NCBI RefSeq assembly: GCF_003234185.1
Contig: NZ_QKSM01000009.1
Span: forward strand, 1 to 64,000
Direction: 5' to 3'
DNA: 64,000 bases
Source: Curtobacterium sp. MCSS17_008
GTDB lineage: Bacteria > Actinomycetota > Actinomycetes > Actinomycetales > Microbacteriaceae
Notes under the pieces: model-generated
Database searches by the model: none
Told to the model about the DNA's origin: nothing
The model's input: the letters and a program-made list of their open reading frames with translations, nothing else
Position numbers and translations under genes: made by a program
Part shown: positions 1 to 8,134 of the stretch, in pieces
Layout: each line of letters begins with the position of its first letter
Numbering within the stretch: position 1 is the stretch's first letter

Positions 1-90
1 GGCGTGCACCCCACCACGGCGATGTCAGCGAAGGTCTCCGTGCGGATGCAACAGGCCATCCACCTCGCCGCCGAGGGCGCCAAGCCCTAG
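1..90 (+). CDS. C-terminal fragment of an unidentified protein
   Basis: An open frame enters from the left edge and ends at a TAG at 88-90. The visible tail is 29 residues, starting GVHPTTAMSAKVSVRM and finishing with AAEGAKP. It is rich in Ala, Val and Arg and has no motif I recognise. The only support is an open frame with normal GC-rich codon use up to the window edge, so no function is assigned. The next gene is on the opposite strand, so the two genes converge with about 65 bases between them. Confidence 0.4.
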   Translation, partial: GVHPTTAMSAKVSVRMQQAIHLAAEGAKP

Positions 91-155
91 GACAGTGAGC
101 GGGCTTCGGTCGAGGCCCTCAGGGCGACTACCGGCGGGACGGTCCATCGGCGATG

Positions 156-398
156 TCACCGTCCTCGGGAGCACCTGCCGACGACGAGCGACACCACGCA
201 GAAGACGAACCCGCTCCCGAACAGGCAGAGCATCACCACCGGCACCACGAAGATCGGTGACGCGTAGCCGGGGAAGTTGTCGAGGGACAACGAGATCACG
301 AGCACCGAGGCCGGCATGAGGCACAGCACCACTGCGAGTCCGGCCAGCAGGGCACACACCAGACGGTGCCGAGCTGCCCACGCTCGGTACGACCTCAC
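156..398 (-). CDS. Small two-helix membrane protein coupled to LacI regulator
   Basis: Eighty codons starting at a GTG whose last two bases are the first two of the LacI stop codon (GTGA overlap at 395-398), so translation is probably coupled to the regulator upstream. The product has a short basic N-terminus (VRSYRAWAARHR), a first hydrophobic helix (about residues 13-38), a short polar turn with NFPGY, a second hydrophobic helix (about 47-73), and a basic tail GRCSRGR. This is the layout of a small inner-membrane protein with both ends inside. I do not recognise a family. The frame also runs open far upstream, but that part is antisense-like over the lacI frame; the GTGA start gives a sensible protein. 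Confidence 0.55.
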   Translation of the reverse strand: MRSYRAWAARHRLVCALLAGLAVVLCLMPASVLVISLSLDNFPGYASPIFVVPVVMLCLFGSGFVFCVVSLVVGRCSRGR

Positions 399-1540
399 GC
401 CCGTCGCACCGGCCCCGTCGTGTCCCCGATCCGCAGCTCCGACCGGAACGCCGCAGGCTCCGGCTGCCCACCCTCCAGCATCGCGAGGGCCGCACGCGCG
501 GCGGCCCTGCCCTTCTGCTCGAACGGCTGCGCCAGTGTCGTGAGCTGCCGGATCGGCGATCGGTGCAGCAGGCTGTCGTCCACGGTGATGCCGTCGAACC
601 CGACCACGCTGACGTCCTCGGGCACCCGGAGTCCCGCATCGAGCGCGGCCGAGATCACCCCCACCGCGAGCAGGTCGCTCTGCGCCACGACGGCGGTCGG
701 GACCGGTCCCCCACCGGTGAACAGTGTCTGTGCGGCGATCCGACCCTCCTCCACCGAGCTGCCGGCGGCCTCGATCGCCACCGCGTCCGGGTACACCCCA
801 CGGACGCCGCGGAGCCGCTCGAGCGTGGTGTGCGCGACGCCCTCGGCCTCGCGGGAGGCGTCGATCGGTCCCCGACGTCGATCGGCGTCCAGCGGGAGCG
901 TCACGACCGTCACCGCCGTGTGCCCGAGCTCGCGCAGGTAGGCGGCGGCTCGGCGCGAGGCCTCGCGGTTGTCGAGCTGGACGGGGACGGCACCCTCGAT
1001 GTCGTCGGCCTCGATCGCGACGACGGGGATCTGCCGCCGCCGGAGCACGGCGACCGCCGGGTCGATCCGGACGTTGCAGCCGACCAGGACGACGGCGTCC
1101 ATCGGGGCGTCGACGATCGGCCCGGCACCCTGCTCGTCGTCGAGGGGGCTGCGCACGAGCAGCAGGGACGCACTGGCCTCGCCGGCGACCTCGGCGATGC
1201 CGTCGAGCGTCAGGACGTTCGCGGGGTCGCGGAACGCGTCGCTCAGACGCTCGTCCATGACCACGCCGATGACGCCGGAGCGACCGCGGCGCAGGGAGCG
1301 CGCCCGCGGGTCCGGTCCGCCGTACCCGAGCTCGGCGGCTGCCGCCAGCACGCGGGCCTTGGCGTCCTCGGACACCGGGCCGGCACCGCTGAACGCGAGC
1401 GAGGCGGTGGACGGGGCGACACCGGCGGCGCGGGCGACGGCGGCGAGCGTCGGGCGGGGGCCGCGGCGCGCCGGACCGTCGGCGTGGTCGCGGGTGTCCT
1501 CTGCCCCGGACGCGCCGGATCCTGTTGCCGGTTGGTCCAT
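395..1540 (-). CDS. LacI-family transcriptional regulator
   Basis: A 381-residue repressor-type protein. After a 25-residue Ala/Gly/Asp-rich extension comes the LacI helix-turn-helix and hinge (TLAAVARAAGVAPSTASLAF then KARVLAAAAELGY), followed by a periplasmic-binding-like sensor domain (SGVIGVVMDERLSD; later GFDGITVDDS). The extension makes it somewhat longer than the usual 330-350 residues. It is transcribed away from an MFS exporter gene, with a perfect 18-base palindrome in between, so it probably regulates itself and that transporter in response to a small ligand. The ligand cannot be told from the sequence. A small membrane protein gene overlaps its stop codon. Confidence 0.9.
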   Translation of the reverse strand: MDQPATGSGASGAEDTRDHADGPARRGPRPTLAAVARAAGVAPSTASLAFSGAGPVSEDAKARVLAAAAELGYGGPDPRARSLRRGRSGVIGVVMDERLSDAFRDPANVLTLDGIAEVAGEASASLLLVRSPLDDEQGAGPIVDAPMDAVVLVGCNVRIDPAVAVLRRRQIPVVAIEADDIEGAVPVQLDNREASRRAAAYLRELGHTAVTVVTLPLDADRRRGPIDASREAEGVAHTTLERLRGVRGVYPDAVAIEAAGSSVEEGRIAAQTLFTGGGPVPTAVVAQSDLLAVGVISAALDAGLRVPEDVSVVGFDGITVDDSLLHRSPIRQLTTLAQPFEQKGRAAARAALAMLEGGQPEPAAFRSELRIGDTTGPVRRA

Positions 1541-1566
1541 CGCCCGTTAGCGTAGTCACACGAACT

Positions 1567-1584
1567 GGTCGAATCGATTCGACC
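1567..1584. promoter_or_regulatory. Perfect palindromic LacI-type operator
   Basis: GGTCGAATCGATTCGACC is its own reverse complement over 18 bases with a central CG, the symmetry expected of LacI-family operators. It lies 26 bases upstream of the lacI start and 162 bases upstream of the divergent MFS start, so one site could serve both genes. Confidence 0.7.
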
Positions 1585-1599
1585 GGGCGACGAAACGCA

Positions 1600-1711
1600 A
1601 CGCAGCAGCCCGAGCCAGCAGCGCCGCACAGCGCAGCAGCCCGAGACAGCAGCAGCCCAGCAGCACCGCACGGCGCAGCAACCCGAGACGGCAGCACCGC
1701 GGCACCGCACC
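1600..1711. repeat. Imperfect CAG-rich direct repeats upstream of MFS gene
   Basis: About 110 bases made of three imperfect copies of a GCGCAGCARCCCGAGACRGC-like unit interspersed with CAGCAGC and CACCGCA. They fill the leader between the LacI operator and the MFS start codon. No convincing gene is seen here; the region could be an untranslated leader or a slippage-prone tract. Confidence 0.5.
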
Positions 1712-1746
1712 ATCACCACCACCAGCACGAGACCGGAAGCCCCGCC

Positions 1747-3153
1747 ATGACGACGACGTCCGCCCGCACCGCCCCGACGACCCGCGTCTGGATCATCGCG
1801 GTCTTCGTGGCCTTCACGCTGTCGGGCCTGGCGATCGCCACGTGGCTCGGCAGGATCCCGAGCGTCCGCGACTCCCTGGGCGCCACGACCTTCGAGATGG
1901 GTCTGCTCGTGCTCGGCATGGCGGTGGGGTCGATCGGTGGCCTGACGTTCGCCGGGCACATCGTCGCGAAGGTCGGCGCGAGGCGGGGCGTGCAGGTGGC
2001 CTCCGTGTGCCTGGCGGTCGGCCTGGTGTTCGCCGGGTTCGCCGTCACGTACGGCTGGGGCTTCGCCGCGATCTGGATCGGGCTCATCGCGTTCGGCTTC
2101 GGCAACGGCCTGGTCGACGTGTCCATGAACGTCTCCGGCGCAGCCGCCGAGAAGGCCGTCGGCCGCACGATCATGCCCCTCTTCCACGCCGCGTTCAGCG
2201 TCGGCACCCTCGCGGGCGCCGGCCTCGGCGCGCTCACCGAGGCCCTCGAGGTCCCGGTCGTCCTGCACTTCGCGGTCCTCGGCGTCGTGACCTGCCTCGT
2301 GATGCTGGCCGCCGCATCGCGCTTCGGCGACGAGCACCGGTACGAGGAGCACACCGCCACCGAGACCAGCCCGACCCCCGTGCAGCTCACCCGCTGGCAG
2401 GTCTGGGCGCAGCCGTCGACGCTCCTCATCGGCGTCATCGTGCTCGGCATGGCGTTGGCCGAGGGGTCCGCGAACGACTGGCTGCCCCTCGCGATGATCG
2501 ACGGGCACGGCCTCGACAACGCCGCCGGCTCCGCGGTGCTCACGGTGTTCCTCGCGGCGATGACCGCGGGTCGGATCGCCGGCAGCCCGCTCATCGACCG
2601 GTTCGGCCGCGTGCCCGTGCTCCGCGTGAGCGCCGCGGTCGCCGTGGTCGGCCTCGGGCTGCTCATCTTCGTCGACGTCATCCCGATCGCCATCGTGGGC
2701 GTGGTCCTCTGGGGCCTCGGCGCGAGCCTCGGGTTCCCGATGGGCATGTCCGCTGCGGCCGACGACCCCCGCTCGGCCGCGCTCAAGGTCAGCGCCGTCG
2801 CGACGATCGGGTACGTGGCGTTCCTGGCCGGCCCGCCGCTGATCGGCTTCCTCGGCGAGCACATCGGCCTGCTCGGCGCCCTGCTCGTGGTCTTCGTCTT
2901 CATCATCGCCGCGGGTCTGGCGTCGGGCGCGGCCCGCGAGACCGGTGCGGCGGCTGAGACGCTGCGGAAGCGGCGTGCCGGCGGCGACCGCACGTCGGGG
3001 GCGACGGTCGACGGCGGGACCGAGCCGCGCCTCCAGGCCGGGACGCCCCGAACGACCGGACCGACCGGAACGACCGAGACGGCCCGCACCGCCGACGGGA
3101 CCGACACCATGGCGGACCCGGCCGACACGACGGGCGTGCACACCGACCGTTAG
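1747..3153 (+). CDS. MFS transporter (probable exporter)
   Basis: A 468-residue major facilitator with twelve predicted hydrophobic helices. The start MTTTSARTAPTTRVW is preceded by GGAAG. The first helix pair is followed by MAVGSIGGLTFAGHIVAKVGARRG, a motif-A-like cytoplasmic loop, and the second half repeats the pattern with GRIAGSPLIDRFGRVP. After the last helix (about residue 400) there is a hydrophilic tail rich in Thr, Gly and Pro ending TTGVHTDR, unlike the membrane core and probably disordered. Its position divergent from lacI and next to the palindromic operator suggests ligand-induced expression. The substrate is unknown. Confidence 0.85.
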   Translation: MTTTSARTAPTTRVWIIAVFVAFTLSGLAIATWLGRIPSVRDSLGATTFEMGLLVLGMAVGSIGGLTFAGHIVAKVGARRGVQVASVCLAVGLVFAGFAVTYGWGFAAIWIGLIAFGFGNGLVDVSMNVSGAAAEKAVGRTIMPLFHAAFSVGTLAGAGLGALTEALEVPVVLHFAVLGVVTCLVMLAAASRFGDEHRYEEHTATETSPTPVQLTRWQVWAQPSTLLIGVIVLGMALAEGSANDWLPLAMIDGHGLDNAAGSAVLTVFLAAMTAGRIAGSPLIDRFGRVPVLRVSAAVAVVGLGLLIFVDVIPIAIVGVVLWGLGASLGFPMGMSAAADDPRSAALKVSAVATIGYVAFLAGPPLIGFLGEHIGLLGALLVVFVFIIAAGLASGAARETGAAAETLRKRRAGGDRTSGATVDGGTEPRLQAGTPRTTGPTGTTETARTADGTDTMADPADTTGVHTDR

Positions 3154-3162
3154 GATCGCCGG

Positions 3163-3858
3163 GTGCGTCTCGTCATCGCCCGCTGCTCCGTCGACTACGC
3201 CGGACGCCTGTCGGCCCACCTGCCGCTCGCGACCCGCCTGCTCATGCTCAAGGCGGACGGCTCGCTGCTCGTCCACTCGGACGGCGGCAGCTACAAGCCG
3301 CTGAACTGGATGAGCCCGCCGTGCTCGATCGAGATGGCGGAGCCGTCCGAGGAGCAGGCCGAGGCCGGCATCACCCAGGTCTGGACGGTGACGCAGAAGA
3401 AGACGCAGGACAAGCTCATCGTCAGCCTGTACGAGGTGGTCGCCGACGAGAGCCACGACCTCGGCGTCGACCCCGGCCTCGTCAAGGACGGGGTCGAGGC
3501 ACACCTGCAGCAACTCCTCGCGGAGCAGATCGAGCTCCTCGGCGACGGACACACCCTGGTGCGCCGCGAGTACATGACCGCCATCGGGCCGGTCGACATC
3601 CTGGCGCGCGACGACGCCGGGGCGAGCGTCGCGGTGGAGATGAAGCGCAACGCGAACATCGACGCCGTCGAGCAGCTCACCCGGTACCTCGAGCTCATGA
3701 ACCGCGACCCCCTGCTCCGCCCGGTGCAGGGCGTGCTGGCCGCGCAGACGGTGGCGCCGCAGGCGCGCACCCTCGCCGAAGACCGCGGCATCCGCGTCCT
3801 CGTGCTCGACTACGACGCGATGCGCGGCATCGAGGGCGGGCACACCCGCCTGTTCTGA
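3163..3858 (+). CDS. nucS: Endonuclease NucS (mismatch-specific)
   Basis: 231 residues matching NucS/EndoMS along the full length. The GTG start gives [20 protein letters not shown], the conserved family beginning, followed by the N-terminal DNA-binding half ([10 protein letters not shown]) and the RecB-like nuclease half with [10 protein letters not shown] and [17 protein letters not shown], which carry the acidic and Lys catalytic residues. The C-terminus TRLF fits a sliding-clamp binding tail. In actinobacteria lacking MutS/MutL this enzyme cuts mismatched DNA and lowers mutation rate. It starts 9 bases after the MFS stop, so it may be cotranscribed, though the functions are unrelated. Confidence 0.93.
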   Translation: MRLVIARCSVDYAGRLSAHLPLATRLLMLKADGSLLVHSDGGSYKPLNWMSPPCSIEMAEPSEEQAEAGITQVWTVTQKKTQDKLIVSLYEVVADESHDLGVDPGLVKDGVEAHLQQLLAEQIELLGDGHTLVRREYMTAIGPVDILARDDAGASVAVEMKRNANIDAVEQLTRYLELMNRDPLLRPVQGVLAAQTVAPQARTLAEDRGIRVLVLDYDAMRGIEGGHTRLF

Positions 3859-3951
3859 CCGCGTACGGACGGGAGGCGCGACCCACCCCCGACCGCGTCC
3901 ACCGGCCCGGCCCGTGGTCGCGACCACCGCCGCGACTAGGCTGGCCGGGAC

Positions 3952-4614
3952 ATGACGCGCCCCTACACCGCCATCCTCTTCGACCTCGACGGCACCATCA
4001 GCGACTCCGCTCCGGGGATCCTCGAGAGCATGACGCACACGTTCCGCACGGTCGGCGTACCCGTCCCCGACCACGCGACGCTCATGTCGTTCGTCGGACC
4101 GCCGATCATGGACACCTTCCGCACCGCGATGGGCATGGACGACGCGCAGGCGGAGCACACCCTCGCCGTCTACCGCGAGCACTACCTGTCGCACGGGGCG
4201 CTCGACTCCGCGATGTTCCCGGGCGTCGACGTCGTGCTCCGCACCCTGCACGAGGCCGGGCTGCCGATCTCGACCGCGACGAGCAAGCCCGAGACGCCGG
4301 CGACGGTCATCCTCGACCACTACGGCCTGACCGGGTACATCGACTTCATCACGGGCGCGAGCGACGACGAGGTCCGGAGCGCCAAGGCCGACGTCGTCGC
4401 CGAGGCGCTGCGGCGCCTCGAGGCCGCCGGGCACGACGTCAGCCGCCCGGTGCTCGTCGGCGACCGGCTGCACGACGTCGAGGGTGCCCGTGTGCACGGG
4501 GTCCCGGTCGTCTTCGCCGAGTGGGGGTACGGCACCCCGAGCGAGGCCGAGGGCACGGTCGCGCAGGCCGCGACCCCGCTCGACCTGCTGCCGATCCTGC
4601 TGCCGAGCTCGTGA
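3952..4614 (+). CDS. HAD-superfamily phosphatase (phosphoglycolate-phosphatase-like)
   Basis: 220 residues with the HAD motifs in order: motif I FDLDGTISDS near residues 9-18 holding the nucleophile Asp, a helical cap (ESMTHTFRTVGVPVPDHATL), motif II Thr/Ser in STATSKPE, motif III Lys in RSAKADVV, and motif IV VLVGDRLHDVEGA. This is the layout of phosphoglycolate phosphatase and related cytosolic phosphate-ester hydrolases; the true substrate is unknown. It begins about 90 bases after nucS and is followed within 14 bases by an MFS gene on the same strand. Confidence 0.85.
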   Translation: MTRPYTAILFDLDGTISDSAPGILESMTHTFRTVGVPVPDHATLMSFVGPPIMDTFRTAMGMDDAQAEHTLAVYREHYLSHGALDSAMFPGVDVVLRTLHEAGLPISTATSKPETPATVILDHYGLTGYIDFITGASDDEVRSAKADVVAEALRRLEAAGHDVSRPVLVGDRLHDVEGARVHGVPVVFAEWGYGTPSEAEGTVAQAATPLDLLPILLPSS

Positions 4615-4627
4615 TCGGCGGAGCGTC

Positions 4628-5887
4628 GTGAGCGGCAGCACGGCGGTGCGCTCCGGACTCCGCGGCGCCGGCTGGCTGCTGCCGGCCGCGATCGTCCTCA
4701 TCGCCCTCAACTTCCGCGGGCCGATCGTCGCCCCGGCGCCGGTGATCGGGGAGGTCCGGGTCGACCTCGGCCTGACCGCGACGCTCGCCGGGCTCCTGAC
4801 GACCATCCCGGTCCTCTGCTTCTCGCTCGCGACACCCTTCGCCAGCTGGGTGATCGCGAAGGCCGACCCAGAGCGCGCGGTGTCCCTGTCGCTCGTCATC
4901 GTGCTCGTGGGCACGGTGCTGCGGTCGGTGCCCTCGTCGGCGGCGCTGCTGGTCGGCACCGCGGTGATCGGCATCGGCATCACGATCGGCAACGTCGTGA
5001 TCCCGGTCGTCATCCGGCGGGACACCTCCCCGGAGCGCGTCGGCCTGGTCACCGGCGTCTACACGTCCGCGCTCAACGTCGGGTCGATGATCACCTCGCT
5101 CGGCACGGCGCCGATCGCCGCCGTGTGGGGCTGGCCCGTCGCCATCGCGGTGTGGGCCGGGTTCGCCGTCGTCGCGGGGCTCGCGTGGACCTACACGGTG
5201 GGTGCCCGAGCGGCCTGGCTCCGCCGCGCACGCAGCGAGCCCGTCGCCGCGACCGGCCCCGTCGAGCTGCTCACCGAGACGGGCTCGATCCGCACGGTGC
5301 GCTCCGACACCGGCGCCGCTCCGGTGCGTCCGGCGCGACGGCTCATCACCTGGGGGCTGACGCTGGCGTTCGGCGGGCAGGCGTTCTCGTACTACGCCCT
5401 CACCGCGTGGATCCCGACGCTGCTGCACGACGAGATCGGCTTCTCGGCGGAGTCCTCCGGCGCGAGCTCGTCGGTGTTCCAGATCCTGGCGGTCGTCGGG
5501 GCGCTCGGCGTACCGGTGCTCGCGACCCGCTGGCGACCGCGGGCGATCATCGCCCTCGTGGCGTTCCTGTGGCTCGCGATGCCGCTGGGGCTGCTGGTCG
5601 CACCGCAGCTCTGGCTGCTCTGGTCGGTGCTCGGCGGGGCGGCGCAGGGCGGCGGAATCACGGTGATCTTCATCGTGATCGTGCGGATCGTGACGAACGA
5701 CGACGACGCCAGGCGGATGTCGGCGTTCGTGCAGGGCGGCGGGTACCTCATCGGGTCCGCGGGGCCGCTCGTCGCCGGCTCGCTGCACGGCGCGACCGGG
5801 GACTGGACGGCACCGTTGCTCGTCGTCCTCGTCGCGGTGCTGACCCTCGGGGTCGTGGGCACGCTCGCGGCACGGCGCGTGACCTGA
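4628..5887 (+). CDS. CynX/NimT-type MFS transporter
   Basis: 419 residues from a GTG 14 bases after the HAD stop codon. The first helix contains IALNFRGPIVAPAPVIGEV, the hallmark of the CynX/NimT (cyanate or nitroimidazole) branch of the major facilitators. Two six-helix halves are separated by a charged loop around residues 195-240 (WLRRARSEPV to RPARRLITWG). A second GTG at 4611 overlaps the HAD stop but is out of frame with the protein. The substrate is not predictable; members are associated with small-molecule uptake or efflux. Confidence 0.82.
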   Translation: MSGSTAVRSGLRGAGWLLPAAIVLIALNFRGPIVAPAPVIGEVRVDLGLTATLAGLLTTIPVLCFSLATPFASWVIAKADPERAVSLSLVIVLVGTVLRSVPSSAALLVGTAVIGIGITIGNVVIPVVIRRDTSPERVGLVTGVYTSALNVGSMITSLGTAPIAAVWGWPVAIAVWAGFAVVAGLAWTYTVGARAAWLRRARSEPVAATGPVELLTETGSIRTVRSDTGAAPVRPARRLITWGLTLAFGGQAFSYYALTAWIPTLLHDEIGFSAESSGASSSVFQILAVVGALGVPVLATRWRPRAIIALVAFLWLAMPLGLLVAPQLWLLWSVLGGAAQGGGITVIFIVIVRIVTNDDDARRMSAFVQGGGYLIGSAGPLVAGSLHGATGDWTAPLLVVLVAVLTLGVVGTLAARRVT

Positions 5888-5907
5888 CCGTCCCGGACGG
5901 CGCGTGG

Positions 5908-5963
5908 CCTGACGGGCCGGGCCTGACGGGCCGGGACTGACGGGCCGGGCCTGACGGGCCGGG
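5908..5963. repeat. Four tandem 14-base repeats
   Basis: CCTGACGGGCCGGG occurs four times back to back, the third copy with A for the first C. Each unit contains the short palindrome CGGGCCGG-like core. They lie between two converging genes (CynX-type MFS and TetR). They could act as a terminator or simply be a minisatellite. Confidence 0.85.
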
Positions 5964-6017
5964 GCGGCGCGTGGCGCGCGGACCCGGCACCGCGGCGAGG
6001 GGCTCAGGGCGCCGGAC

Positions 6018-6614
6018 TCAGAACGCCGGACGGGCCTGGTGGACGGACATCAGCAGCGCCGCCGTGAGACGAGCCGAGCGTGCCGCCTGCGACGACCGAC
6101 GGACGGCCGCGTCGACGCGGGCGCCCTGGACCAGCAGGGTGAGCCCCTGCGCGATGTGGGCGGGCATCCCGCCGCGTTCGCAGACGAGCGTCAGGTGGCG
6201 CTCGACGTCCAGGAAGTGCTCGCGTGCCAGGGCCGCGAGGCCCGGGTCCTGACGGCCGAGCTCGGCGTGGGCCCCGATGAACGCGCAACCGCGCCAGTCC
6301 TCGTCCTCGAAGCGCTCCTCCAGGTAGCCGAAGACCCCGAGCACCTCGTCACGCGGATCGTCGGCCGTGGATGCGAGCCGCTCCACCGCGCGACGCCACC
6401 CGGCGTGCCACCGCTGCAGCACGGCCACGACGAGCGCCCGCTTCGTCGGGTACGCCCGTTCGACCTGGGCCAGTGTCATCCCGGCCCGGTCCGCGACCTG
6501 CCGCAGGCCGACCGGGCCGAAGCCGTGCTCGGCGAAGAGCGTGTCGGCAGCGGCGGCGGCAGTGGACTGCGCGGCCGTCTCGCGGCGGGCGGGGGTCAGG
6601 GTGAGGAGCGTCAT
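6018..6614 (-). CDS. TetR-family transcriptional regulator
   Basis: 198 residues from the ATG giving MTLLTLTPARRETAAQ; a GTG six codons upstream is an alternative start, and neither has a strong ribosome site. The N-terminal helix-turn-helix reads ADTLFAEHGFGPVGLRQVAD then AGMTLAQVERAYPTKRALVV. The C-terminal helical ligand domain contains GCAFIGAHAELG and HLTLVCERGGMPAHI, resembling TetR regulators with the C-terminal domain of small-aromatic or drug sensors. It lies just downstream of, and probably in one transcript with, the EPSYADFF micro-protein gene. Confidence 0.85.
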   Translation of the reverse strand: MTLLTLTPARRETAAQSTAAAAADTLFAEHGFGPVGLRQVADRAGMTLAQVERAYPTKRALVVAVLQRWHAGWRRAVERLASTADDPRDEVLGVFGYLEERFEDEDWRGCAFIGAHAELGRQDPGLAALAREHFLDVERHLTLVCERGGMPAHIAQGLTLLVQGARVDAAVRRSSQAARSARLTAALLMSVHQARPAF

Positions 6615-6680
6615 CGTGGATCGTGACGGCACCGCTGCCGTCGTCCGGACCGTCGTCCGGACACGGGGGCGGCTGCCGGG

Positions 6681-6839
6681 TCAGACGGCGACGAAGAAGT
6701 CCGCGTAGGACGGCTCGGCGGTGCGTCGGCCCAGGCGCTCGGTCACGATCCGGTCGATCTCCGACGGAGCGTGCATGCCGCGGCGGTGCCACTCGGTCGG
6801 GTCCTGGCGGAGCTGGTCGAGGACGTGGTGGTCACGCAC
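6681..6839 (-). CDS. EPSYADFF micro-protein, copy A
   Basis: A 52-codon frame from GTG: VRDHHVLDQLRQDPTEWHRR, then APSEIDRIVTERLGRR and the end AEPSYADFFVAV. A purine-rich AGGA lies upstream of the start. No family is recognised. What supports it as a real gene is a paralogue at 19810-19992 with the same pattern ID..V..R(L/I) followed by EPSYADFF near the C-terminus, in the same context: a short gene immediately before an HTH regulator and divergent from another gene. It could be a regulatory micro-protein or a partner of an enzyme. Confidence 0.6.
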   Translation of the reverse strand: MRDHHVLDQLRQDPTEWHRRGMHAPSEIDRIVTERLGRRTAEPSYADFFVAV

Positions 6840-7140
6840 GGGTGTGGTCCTGTTCTGTGAGGAGGGCGGTGGCGTCGACGGCCGGGGGCACGACGTCGTC
6901 GTGTGCGGGGCGCCGGGCGGCGCGGGCTGTGCGACGACGGTACGAGCACGACGTCCGCCGGCGCGAGCCGCGGACCGGTGGACGTCGATTCCCGGACGTC
7001 CGTCCCCCGGATCACGTCGTCGAACGGCCATCACTGGCCCGAGGACGCCGCCCGCGGACCGTGGGATGGGTCAGGATCTGACGTGTTCCGGACATCGCCG
7101 TGGTCCGGGGCGCTCCCTCCTGCACACTGCTCTCGATCCC
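6840..7140. other. Divergent intergenic region, micro-protein / AraC
   Basis: Three hundred bases between the micro-protein gene and the AraC gene 1. Both promoters must lie here. I see no clear -35/-10 pair or perfect operator, and the open frames on either strand look like chance GC-rich reading. Confidence 0.4.
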
Positions 7141-8094
7141 ATGACCGACCAGCACCCGAACCGTGTCCAGGAAGAGACGCAGAGCACCGACCTCGGGGTC
7201 GCTCGCGACTTCCTCGCTTCGGCGTACGCCGGACAGCAGTGGAGTGCCGACCAGACCCGGCAGCCCTTCTCGTTCCGGTACACCGCCGTGGGCGACCGGG
7301 CCATGACGCTCCGGACGATCCGGTTCGACGGACGCCTCGACGGGGTGATGACGCCGTCGGAGGACTTCGTCGTGCAGTGGACGACGAAGGGTCGCGCGAC
7401 CATCGGCACCGGTGACGACCAGATCCGGATGGAGCCCGGCCGTCCGCAGCTCTGGCCGCAGCAGGGCGCCTCGTTCTCCTACGAGGACTACGACCAGCGG
7501 ATCGTGCAGGTGAACCGCTCCGCACTCGAGACGGTCGCGGCCGAACGGGGCACCGCTCCCGGCGACCTGCAGCTCGACCACACGGTGCGACCCGACGACC
7601 GAGCGATGCAGGTGTGGCGCAGCAGCGTGCAGCTGATCTCGCAGACGGTGGTGGACCGGCGCGCCTCGCCGCTGCTGCAGGCCGAGATGGGTCGGCTCGG
7701 CGCGCTCGCCCTGCTCGAGCTCTACCCGGTGGTGTCGGCGTCCCTGCCGGACGAGTTGCTGCTGCCCCGGAACAGCCACATCCGCACCGCGGTCGAGTAC
7801 GTGCACGAGCACGCGCACCTGCCGATCACGACGAACGACATCGCCGGGGTCGCGAACCTCAGCCTCCGTGCGCTGCAGCACGCGTTCCAGCGGGTCTTCG
7901 CGATGAGCCCGAACGCCTACATCCGGCGGGTGCGGCTCGACCGGGTGCGGGAGGCCCTGCTCGCGGGCGACCCCGCCTCGACGAACATCCGGGACGTCGC
8001 GCGGCACTGGGGCTTCGCGCACGCCGGACGGTTCTCCGCCGCCTACGCTGAGCAGCACGGCGAGTACCCCCGCGACACCCTCCGCCGCTCCTGA
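7141..8094 (+). CDS. AraC-family transcriptional regulator 1
   Basis: 317 residues starting MTDQHPNRVQEETQS. The N-terminal half (about 20-190) resembles the cupin-like sensor of AraC-binding-like proteins (FSFRYTAVGDRAMTLRTIRF, then GRPQLWPQQ). The C-terminal 100 residues carry the two helix-turn-helix units: ITTNDIAGVANLSLRALQHA then FQRVFAMSPNAYIRRVRL, and NIRDVARHWGFAHAGRFSAA with YAEQHGEYPRDTLRRS. It is transcribed divergently from the micro-protein/TetR pair and is followed after 40 bases by a second, distantly similar AraC gene. Confidence 0.87.
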   Translation: MTDQHPNRVQEETQSTDLGVARDFLASAYAGQQWSADQTRQPFSFRYTAVGDRAMTLRTIRFDGRLDGVMTPSEDFVVQWTTKGRATIGTGDDQIRMEPGRPQLWPQQGASFSYEDYDQRIVQVNRSALETVAAERGTAPGDLQLDHTVRPDDRAMQVWRSSVQLISQTVVDRRASPLLQAEMGRLGALALLELYPVVSASLPDELLLPRNSHIRTAVEYVHEHAHLPITTNDIAGVANLSLRALQHAFQRVFAMSPNAYIRRVRLDRVREALLAGDPASTNIRDVARHWGFAHAGRFSAAYAEQHGEYPRDTLRRS

Positions 8095-8134
8095 CCGTCC
8101 CACCCGACGCCGCACCCCTGGACGAACGACCCGC

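Noticed and set aside
156..1697. 513-codon frame on the minus strand across the LacI gene
   Set aside because: Only its last 80 codons look like protein; the rest is Arg/Pro/Gly-rich reading in a wrong frame of lacI, common in very GC-rich DNA.
1243..5052. 1269-codon antisense frame
   Set aside because: Runs antisense to two MFS genes, nucS and the HAD gene; its composition (His/Asp/Arg/Gly-rich) is the usual shadow of real genes and it has no motif.
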